A DNA stretch of 64,000 nt from Roseibaca calidilacus (GTDB taxonomy: Bacteria > Pseudomonadota > Alphaproteobacteria > Rhodobacterales > Rhodobacteraceae): assembly GCF_001517585.1 (NCBI RefSeq), contig NZ_FBYC01000001.1, positions 372,001-436,000 on the forward strand, in the 5' to 3' direction. A program made the position numbers and the translations under genes. Below, in pieces: positions 57,839 through 64,000 of the stretch. Every line of letters begins with the position of its first letter. Positions within the stretch are counted from its first letter, which is position 1. Below the pieces are notes generated by a model. The model did not search any database and had not been told where the DNA came from. It was given only the letters and a program-made list of their open reading frames with translations.

Positions 57839-57871
57839 TAACAGACGCCACGCGCAATGATAGGAGCGAAC

Positions 57872-59521
57872 ATGACCGCCATCGACCGCGAAGCCATGGA
57901 ATATGATGTTGTGATCGTGGGCGCGGGCCCGGCTGGCCTGTCTGCCGCGATCCGGCTGAAACAGCTTGACCCCGAGCTGGGCGTGGTCGTTCTGGAAAAA
58001 GGGTCAGAGGTGGGCGCGCATATCCTATCGGGCGCGGTTCTGGACCCTTGCGGTCTGGATGCGCTGATCCCCGACTGGAAAGAACGTGGCGCGCCGGTCA
58101 CGGTGCCTGTGCGCAAGGATAATTTCTACATGCTGGGCGAAGGCGGCAGCTTGCGCGTGCCCAACTGGCCGATGCCGCCGTTGATGAACAACCACGGCAA
58201 TTACATCGTGTCCATGGCCAATGTCTGCCGCTGGATGGCCGAACAGGCCGAAGAACTGGGGGTAGAGATATTCCCCGGAATGGCCTGTTCAGAACTGGTT
58301 TATGCAGAGGATGGCGCGGTCAAAGGCGTGGTCGCCGGGGAATTCGGCAAGAACCCCGATGGCACGCCGGGCGATGGCTACGAGCCGGGGATGGAACTGC
58401 ACGGCAAATATGTGTTCCTGTCCGAAGGCGTGCGCGGGTCGCTGTCGAAAGAAGTGATCGCGCGGTTCAACCTGTCGGAAGGCAAAGAGCCGCAGAAATA
58501 CGGCCTTGGCATGAAAGAGATCTGGGAAATCGACCCGGAAAAGCACCGGACCGGCACCGTGACCCACACCATGGGCTGGCCTTTGGGCAGCAATGCAGGC
58601 GGCGGCAGCTTCATCTACCATATTGACAATAATCAGGTTTATATCGGCTTCGTGGTGCATCTGAACTACGAGAACCCGTATCTGTCGCCCTATCAGGAAT
58701 TCCAGCGGTTCAAGCATCACCCGATGGTGGCGGAATTGCTGAAAGGCGGCAAACGCGTGGCATATGGCGCGCGGGCGATATCAGAAGGGGGCTACCAGTC
58801 GATCCCGAAAGTGGTGTTCCCCGGCGGTGCGCTGTTGGGGTGCTCTGCGGGTTTGGTCAACGTGCCGCGCATCAAGGGCAACCACAATGCCATGCTGTCG
58901 GGTAAGGCCGCAGCAGAGGCCGCCTATGACGCGATCAAAGCGGGCCGCGCATCGGACGAATTGACCGGCTATGAGCATGAACTGCGCAATGGCCCGATAG
59001 GCCAAGATCTGAAGAAAGTGCGCAATGTCAAACCCATGTGGTCGAAATGGGGGCTGTTGCCCTCGCTTACATTTGGCGGGCTGGACATGTGGACCAACAC
59101 GCTGGGCTTTTCGCTGTTTGGCACCATGGGCCATGGCAAGACTGACGCAGAGGCAACCGGCGAAGCTTCCAAACACAAGCCGATCGACTACCCCAAGCCC
59201 GATGGCAAACTGTCCTTTGATCGGCTGACCAACGTGGCTTATTCCTTTACCAACCACGAAGAAAGCCAGCCTGCGCATCTGACGCTGGTCGACCCGACCG
59301 TGCCGATCAAGGTCAACCTGCCGAAATATGCCGAACCCGCGCAGCGCTATTGCCCGGCAGGTGTGTATGAGGTGGTCGAGGAAGAGGGCAACGACCCGCG
59401 CTTTGTCATCAACTTCCAGAACTGCGTGCATTGCAAGACCTGCGATATCAAGGACCCCAGCCAGAATATCAACTGGGTGACACCGCAAGGCGGGGACGGG
59501 CCGAACTATCCAAATATGTAA
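57872..59521 (+). CDS. Electron-transfer-flavoprotein:ubiquinone oxidoreductase
   Basis: 549 aa inner-membrane enzyme that passes electrons from ETF to ubiquinone in fatty-acid and amino-acid breakdown. FAD motif [17 protein letters not shown] near the N-terminus, ubiquinone-binding region in the middle ([16 protein letters not shown]), and the C-terminal 4Fe-4S ligands in [19 protein letters not shown]. Starts at ATG 57872 with AGGAGCG upstream. A palindromic operator candidate precedes it. etfAB are not in the window. Confidence 0.95.
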   Translation: MTAIDREAMEYDVVIVGAGPAGLSAAIRLKQLDPELGVVVLEKGSEVGAHILSGAVLDPCGLDALIPDWKERGAPVTVPVRKDNFYMLGEGGSLRVPNWPMPPLMNNHGNYIVSMANVCRWMAEQAEELGVEIFPGMACSELVYAEDGAVKGVVAGEFGKNPDGTPGDGYEPGMELHGKYVFLSEGVRGSLSKEVIARFNLSEGKEPQKYGLGMKEIWEIDPEKHRTGTVTHTMGWPLGSNAGGGSFIYHIDNNQVYIGFVVHLNYENPYLSPYQEFQRFKHHPMVAELLKGGKRVAYGARAISEGGYQSIPKVVFPGGALLGCSAGLVNVPRIKGNHNAMLSGKAAAEAAYDAIKAGRASDELTGYEHELRNGPIGQDLKKVRNVKPMWSKWGLLPSLTFGGLDMWTNTLGFSLFGTMGHGKTDAEATGEASKHKPIDYPKPDGKLSFDRLTNVAYSFTNHEESQPAHLTLVDPTVPIKVNLPKYAEPAQRYCPAGVYEVVEEEGNDPRFVINFQNCVHCKTCDIKDPSQNINWVTPQGGDGPNYPNM

Positions 59522-59614
59522 TCGGCCAAGATAAACCGAATTTTGATTGGCAAATCATTGCCTGTCCGGGGGCATGGCACTAGGGTCCATGCAACCGAAC
59601 GGAGGTGCCCCGGC

Positions 59615-61321
59615 GTGCGAAATCCTGTGACCTTTATTGCAAGACTGGCGATCTGCGTTTCGCTTGGGGCTGGTGCGCCGTTTGCCGCGGCAACAGCGCA
59701 GTCGCAGGCAGAGCCCGGCATGGCAGGGGCCTTCCTGACGTCGCGCGTGGCCGTGACGAACAATGACTTTGCCCAAATGGCGGCAAGCCATGACCAGTTG
59801 TTGCAAAGCGACCCGGACAATCCGGGCTTTCTGGAATTGTCCATGCAGGGGCATTTGCTGGCCGGGAATTTCGAACGTGCGGTAGAGCGCGCGGCGCAGA
59901 TCACGGCCAATGGCAATGCCAGCAGCGTGGCGAACCTGGTGATGCAGGCGGATGCCTTTGATCGTGGCGTGTATGATGTGGCCATCGCCGCCCTTGATGA
60001 CGGCGTGTTGACCGGTCCGCTGACCGATCCCATGGCGCGCGCTTGGGCCGATCTGGGGCGTGGCAGCATGTCGGATGCGCTGGCCGCTTTCGATGTGGTC
60101 ATTGCCGAACGTGAAGAGCTTGCGCCCTTCGCGCTGTATTTCAAGGCGCTTGCGCTGGCCTATGTGGGCGATCTGGAACGCGCCGAATCCCTGCTGACCG
60201 GCGAGGCTGAAGGCCCGATCGGGCTAAGCCGCCGCGGCGTGCTGGCCCATATCGCGATCTTGTCGCAGCTTGGCCGCACAGAGGACGCGCTGGAACTGAC
60301 CGACGCGATGTTCGGCGCCGCCCCGGATGAGGATATCGTGGATCTGCGCGCCGCCTTGCGCGAAGGGCGCGCGATCCCGTTCACCACCATCACCTCTGCC
60401 AGTGATGGCATGGCAGAGACCTATTTCACCCTTGCTTCCGCGCTTCCGGCCGAACGGGGCGATTGGTTGCCGCTGATCTATGCGCGGCTTGCGCTGGCGC
60501 TGCGTCCCGACCATACAGAGGCAAGCTTGTTGGCCGGTGAGCTTCTGGAGAGTGCCGAGGAATATGACCTCGCCAATGCTGTCTATGACCAAGTGCCGGT
60601 CGATGATCCGCAATATCTGGCCGTGCAGCTTGCCAAGGCGAATGCTCTGGCGCGCAGCGGCGATGTTTCGGATGCGGTCGCAAGCTTGCAAAATTTGGCG
60701 CGCGAACGGCCCGAGTCCGTGCTGGTGCATAGCGCGCTGGGCGATCAGTTTCGCCGCGAGGAACAATTCGAACAGGCAGAGGCCGCCTATACCCGCGCCA
60801 TCGACCTGCTTGGCACCATAGAGGAACGCCATTGGGTGTTGCTATACACCCGCGCGATCACGCTGGAACGTCTGGGCGAGTGGGAGCGCGCAGAGCCGGA
60901 ATTCCGCCGTGTTCTGGAATTCGTGCCCGACGAGCCGCAGGTGCTGAACTACTTGGGTTATTCGCTGATCGACAAAGGGCTGAAACTGGACGAGGCGCTG
61001 GGGATGATCGAGCGCGCGGTCGAAGCGGAGCCTGATAGCGGCTACATTGTCGATAGCCTTGGCTGGGCCTATTACCGTTTGGGCCGCTACGACGAAGCCG
61101 TGCCGGTCATGGAGCGTGCAGTCGAATTGATGCCGACAGACCCCATTCTGAATGACCATCTGGGCGATGTCTATTGGGCGGTTGGGCGCGAACGCGAAGC
61201 GCGCTTCCAGTGGCGGCGCGCGCTGTCTTTCGCGCCACACCCGGACATGGATGTAGAGCAGGTTTTGCGCAAGATCGAAGAGGGCAAAACCCCGCCCGAT
61301 GCGGTGACCGACACGCAATGA
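59615..61321 (+). CDS. Periplasmic tetratricopeptide-repeat protein
   Basis: 568 aa. A signal peptide (RLAICVSLGAGAPFAAATAQ) and at least ten TPR units spread through the chain (AQMAASHDQLLQSDPDNPGF; EEQFEQAEAAYTRAIDLLG; YLGYSLIDKGLKLDEALGMI; AYYRLGRYDEAVPVMERAV). GTG 59615 with GGAGG nine bases upstream is the start. It overlaps ispE by four bases. Such TPR proteins upstream of ispE are common in this group; partner unknown, envelope scaffold likely. Confidence 0.87.
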   Translation: MRNPVTFIARLAICVSLGAGAPFAAATAQSQAEPGMAGAFLTSRVAVTNNDFAQMAASHDQLLQSDPDNPGFLELSMQGHLLAGNFERAVERAAQITANGNASSVANLVMQADAFDRGVYDVAIAALDDGVLTGPLTDPMARAWADLGRGSMSDALAAFDVVIAEREELAPFALYFKALALAYVGDLERAESLLTGEAEGPIGLSRRGVLAHIAILSQLGRTEDALELTDAMFGAAPDEDIVDLRAALREGRAIPFTTITSASDGMAETYFTLASALPAERGDWLPLIYARLALALRPDHTEASLLAGELLESAEEYDLANAVYDQVPVDDPQYLAVQLAKANALARSGDVSDAVASLQNLARERPESVLVHSALGDQFRREEQFEQAEAAYTRAIDLLGTIEERHWVLLYTRAITLERLGEWERAEPEFRRVLEFVPDEPQVLNYLGYSLIDKGLKLDEALGMIERAVEAEPDSGYIVDSLGWAYYRLGRYDEAVPVMERAVELMPTDPILNDHLGDVYWAVGREREARFQWRRALSFAPHPDMDVEQVLRKIEEGKTPPDAVTDTQ

Positions 61322-62142
61322 CCGCGACGGAACACGCGCCCGCCAAGGTCAACCTTGCGCTGCATGTGACCGGGCAGCGCGCAGACGGCTATCACCTGTT
61401 GGATTCGTTGGTTGTGTTCACGCAGCTTGGCGACATGCTGCGCGCCACTGCGGGGGCAGGGATTTCGCTTTCTGTGACCGGTCCCGAAGCCGCTGGCCTG
61501 TCGGGAGAGGGCGACAATCTGGTGCTGCGCGCCGCGCGGCTGGCGCAGGCCGATGGGCTGGCACTGGAGCTGGAAAAACACCTGCCTGTGGCCTCTGGCA
61601 TTGGCGGCGGGTCGTCCGATGCAGCGGCTGCCTTGCGACTGATCGCGCGGCACAGCGGTCGTCCGGTGCCGGGCGATTGTCTGACGCTGGGTGCCGATCT
61701 GCCCGTCTGCCTTGCCGCCAAGCCGTGCCGTATGCGCGGAATCGGCGAGGATGTCTCTTGCATTCCGGCGCTGCCACCGATGGCGATGGTCCTTGTCAAT
61801 CCGCGCGTGGGCGTGGCGACCCCGGCAGTGTTCCGGGCGCTGGCGCGCAAGGACAATCCGCCGATGCCGGAAACCCTGCCGGAATGGCCCGATTTTCCGG
61901 GCTTCGTGGCGTGGCTGTCGGTGCAGCGCAACGATCTGCAAGCGCCGGCCTGCGCCGCGGTTCCGGCAATCGCCGATGTGATCGCGGCACTTGCGGGGGC
62001 GGGCGCGGCGCTGGCCCGCATGTCCGGGTCGGGGGCAACCTGTTTTGGGCTGTTCCCTGACCTTGGCACCGCAAAGCAGGCGGCAACCCTCATCGCCCGC
62101 GCGCAGCCCGGTTGGTGGGTGCGGGCAACGGCGCTGCTTTAA
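61318..62142 (+). CDS. ispE: 4-diphosphocytidyl-2-C-methyl-D-erythritol kinase
   Basis: 274 aa GHMP kinase of the MEP isoprenoid pathway. ATP-binding [18 protein letters not shown]-terminal [21 protein letters not shown] (catalytic Lys) and C-terminal [14 protein letters not shown]. Full length. Overlaps the TPR gene by four bases and the converging ruvB gene by four. Confidence 0.95.
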   Translation: MTATEHAPAKVNLALHVTGQRADGYHLLDSLVVFTQLGDMLRATAGAGISLSVTGPEAAGLSGEGDNLVLRAARLAQADGLALELEKHLPVASGIGGGSSDAAAALRLIARHSGRPVPGDCLTLGADLPVCLAAKPCRMRGIGEDVSCIPALPPMAMVLVNPRVGVATPAVFRALARKDNPPMPETLPEWPDFPGFVAWLSVQRNDLQAPACAAVPAIADVIAALAGAGAALARMSGSGATCFGLFPDLGTAKQAATLIARAQPGWWVRATALL

Positions 62143-63176
62143 CCGTCGAACAACCGGCCTTGCGGTTCGGCTTGTGGCATGGGCAGGCCCAGATGCGCCC
62201 ATGCCTTGGCCGCCAGCATCCGCCCGCGCGGGGTGCGCGCCAGAAGGCCCTGTTGTAGCAGGTAAGGCTCGATCACTTCCTCGATCGCGTCGCGGCTTTC
62301 CGACAATGCGGCGGCGATGGTTTCCACCCCCACAGGCCCGCCGCCATAGTTTTCCGCCAGCAGCGACAGATAGCGCCGGTCGGCCCCGTCCAGCCCCAGC
62401 TTGTCCACGCCCAGCCGGGTCAGCGCGTTGTCGGCCAAGGCGCGCGTCAGCTTGCCATCGCCTTCGACCAGCGCGAAATCGACCACGCGGCGCAGCAGAC
62501 GGCCCGCGATGCGCGGCGTGCCGCGCGCGCGTTTGGCCACTTCGCGCACGCCGTCCTCATCTGCCGCCACGCCCAATAGCCGGGCCCCGCGCGCGACGAT
62601 CAGGCACAGTTCATCCTCTGTGTAGAATTGCAGCCGCGTGGGAATGCCGAACCGGTCGCGCAGCGGCGTGGTCAGAAGGCCCATCCGGGTCGTGGCCCCG
62701 ACCAGCGTGAAGGGCTGCAATTCAATGCGCACGGTGCGCGCGGCGGGCCCTTCGCCGATGACCAGATCAAGCTGGAAATCTTCCATCGCGGGATAAAGCA
62801 CTTCTTCCACCACCGGGTTCAGGCGGTGGATCTCGTCAATGAACAGCACATCGCGCGCTTCCAGATTGGTCAGGATCGCCGCCAGATCGCCCGCCTTTGC
62901 CAGAACCGGGCCGCTGGTCATGCGAAAGCCCACGCCCAATTCGCGCGCCATGATCTGCGCCAGCGTCGTTTTGCCCAAGCCGGGGGGGCCGTAGAACAGG
63001 GTATGGTCCATCGCCTCTGCCCGCATCTTGGCAGATTGGATGAAAACGCGCAGATTGGCGCGCGCTTCGTGCTGGCCGACGAATTCGTCCAGCCCTTGCG
63101 GGCGAAGCGCGCGGTCCAGATCGGGGCTGTCGCTGGGCATGTCTTGCCCGCGCAGGGTGGGGTCGGGGCTGGTCAT
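62139..63176 (-). CDS. ruvB: Holliday junction branch-migration ATPase RuvB
   Basis: 345 aa AAA motor. Walker [10 protein letters not shown] (about 63-71), Walker [10 protein letters not shown] (about 111-119), sensor/arginine-finger region [18 protein letters not shown]-terminal winged helix with RTPRGRM. Follows ruvA by four bases on the same strand. Confidence 0.96.
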   Translation of the reverse strand: MTSPDPTLRGQDMPSDSPDLDRALRPQGLDEFVGQHEARANLRVFIQSAKMRAEAMDHTLFYGPPGLGKTTLAQIMARELGVGFRMTSGPVLAKAGDLAAILTNLEARDVLFIDEIHRLNPVVEEVLYPAMEDFQLDLVIGEGPAARTVRIELQPFTLVGATTRMGLLTTPLRDRFGIPTRLQFYTEDELCLIVARGARLLGVAADEDGVREVAKRARGTPRIAGRLLRRVVDFALVEGDGKLTRALADNALTRLGVDKLGLDGADRRYLSLLAENYGGGPVGVETIAAALSESRDAIEEVIEPYLLQQGLLARTPRGRMLAAKAWAHLGLPMPQAEPQGRLFDG

Positions 63177-63180
63177 CGCA

Positions 63181-63846
63181 CTACCCTTTCGGTGCCAGCA
63201 GGCGCAGCGCCGCGCGGATCAGCGCGGGCGTGTCGGCCTCTGGCAGGTTGGTTTGTGCTTCGGCCACGGCGCGGGCGGCATCGGACGGGCCATAGCCTAG
63301 GTTGCCAAGGGCTGACATGGCTTCGGCCACCGCGTTGCTTGGGGCCGGCGCAGGGGCTGCCGGGGTGGCGCGTTTGGGTGCGGGGTCGATCACCTCGCTG
63401 GCCGCTGGGGCAGATGGCATGGCCGGACTATCGACCGCCATAAGGGCAGGGGCCTTGTCCTTCAGCTCGTTCGCGATGCGCAGCGCCAGTTTGGGGCCAA
63501 CGCCCGGCGCTTTGCGCAAGGCTGCGCTGTCGCCCAAGGCAATCGCGCGCGACACGCCCTCTGGCCCAAGCGCGCCCAGAATGGCCAAGGACGCTTTCGC
63601 CCCCACCCCCTGAACCGAGGTCAGAACCCGGTGCCATTCCTTCTCCAGAAGTGTCGGGAAGCCGTAAAGCTGCATCAGGTCTTCGCGCACGACCATATCG
63701 GTGTAAAGCGCGCAGGTTTCGCCCCGTCCCGGCAGGCCCATCAAGGTGCGGTCAGAAACATAAACGATATAGCCCACGCCGCGCACATCCAGCAGGACAT
63801 GATCGGTCCCGCGCATGTCGACCACGCCTGTCAGCTTGCCGATCAT
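63181..63846 (-). CDS. ruvA: Holliday junction DNA-binding subunit RuvA
   Basis: 221 aa. Three domains: OB fold ([13 protein letters not shown]), helix-hairpin-helix pair ([34 protein letters not shown]) and a C-terminal domain that contacts RuvB. An Ala/Pro-rich linker (about 140-170) joins the last domain. Start at 63846 overlaps the ruvC stop. Confidence 0.95.
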   Translation of the reverse strand: MIGKLTGVVDMRGTDHVLLDVRGVGYIVYVSDRTLMGLPGRGETCALYTDMVVREDLMQLYGFPTLLEKEWHRVLTSVQGVGAKASLAILGALGPEGVSRAIALGDSAALRKAPGVGPKLALRIANELKDKAPALMAVDSPAMPSAPAASEVIDPAPKRATPAAPAPAPSNAVAEAMSALGNLGYGPSDAARAVAEAQTNLPEADTPALIRAALRLLAPKG

Positions 63847-64000
63847 CCGACCACCTTTGCCGCGCGCCGTGCGGTCTGGCTGTGGAAGGCGTGGCAAATG
63901 GCAATGGCCAGCGCATCCGCCGCGTCCGGCCCTTCGATTGTCACGCCGGGAAGTTGCATCCGCACCATATGATCCACTTGTTCCTTGGCGGCTTTGCCCA
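63843..64000 (-). CDS. ruvC: Crossover junction endodeoxyribonuclease RuvC, C-terminal part (cut by window end)
   Basis: Only the last 51 residues are present. They include the family ending [16 protein letters not shown], with the catalytic Asp pair region (DAADAL). Its stop overlaps the ruvA start by four bases, giving the order ruvC-ruvA-ruvB. The N-terminal catalytic Asp and Glu, and any SOS box before ruvC, lie outside. Confidence 0.88.
   Translation of the reverse strand, partial: GKAAKEQVDHMVRMQLPGVTIEGPDAADALAIAICHAFHSQTARRAAKVVG

Noticed and set aside
59544-59562. TTGATT-GGCA-AATCAT as an FNR box before the TPR gene
   Set aside because: The half-site spacing is six, not four, between TTGAT and ATCA; does not fit FNR.

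Overview
The window reads as one continuous, GC-rich piece of an alphaproteobacterial chromosome. Gene content and order (ctaC-ctaB-small ORF-ctaG-ctaE-surf1-thrC-M16 peptidase, trpGDC-moaC-moeA-lexA, ruvCAB, etfQO-TPR-ispE, an alphaproteobacterial GAACN7GAAC SOS box) point to the Rhodobacterales/Rhodobacteraceae. I cannot name the genus. I see no insertion sequence, prophage, CRISPR array, rRNA operon or clear foreign island. Three tRNA genes (Tyr-GTA, a CAT tRNA that looks like Ile2, Leu-TAA) are present, all with encoded CCA.

Layout. 1-4.2 kb: 3' part of topA, then an operon in which the two subunit genes of a 3-oxoacid CoA-transferase are separated by a LOV-domain (blue-light) sensor with a kinase-like tail lacking the phospho-acceptor histidine. 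4.2-17 kb: a lytic transglycosylase gene facing away from a Flp/Tad pilus locus (flp, cpaB, cpaC, OmpA-type lipoprotein, cpaE, cpaF, tadB, tadC, tadD, second TPR lipoprotein, cpaA, uncharacterised AAA ATPase). No tadE/F/G pseudopilins are present. 17-26 kb: Lrp regulator and trxB, dprA (with a CtrA-like box), aspartate aminotransferase, XRE regulator, sdhE, LdtR-like regulator, tRNA-Tyr, rlmB, DUF2799 lipoprotein, purN-purM. 26-32 kb: persulfide-dioxygenase-like hydrolase, CAT tRNA, and a polyamine-type ABC transporter whose ATPase gene carries an in-frame TAG before its TOBE domain.

32-44 kb: tRNA-Leu, divergent polysaccharide deacetylase, trpG-trpD-trpC-moaC-moeA-lexA, prfC, a DksA-like protein, hisF-hisE, an EamA transporter, and an SbtA-type bicarbonate transporter coupled to a small PII-like protein. 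44-55 kb: tldD, then the aa3-type cytochrome oxidase cluster with its haem and copper assembly factors, followed by thrC, an M16 peptidase, a GNAT acetyltransferase and a GlcD-type flavoprotein. 55-64 kb: azlCD, a membrane protein of unknown function, greA, etfQO, a periplasmic TPR protein, ispE, and ruvB-ruvA-ruvC (ruvC cut by the window end).

Points most worth a second look: the LOV pseudokinase gene between the CoA-transferase subunits; the nonsense codon in the transporter ATPase; a 19-bp palindrome at the predicted etfQO transcription start that shares an exact 14-mer with the ctaC upstream region; an FnrL-type box between tldD and ctaC; the SbtA/PII pair; and the tad-linked AAA ATPase. 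Coordinates were read by eye; start codons were chosen from ribosome-binding sites and family N-termini, and no database search was run.
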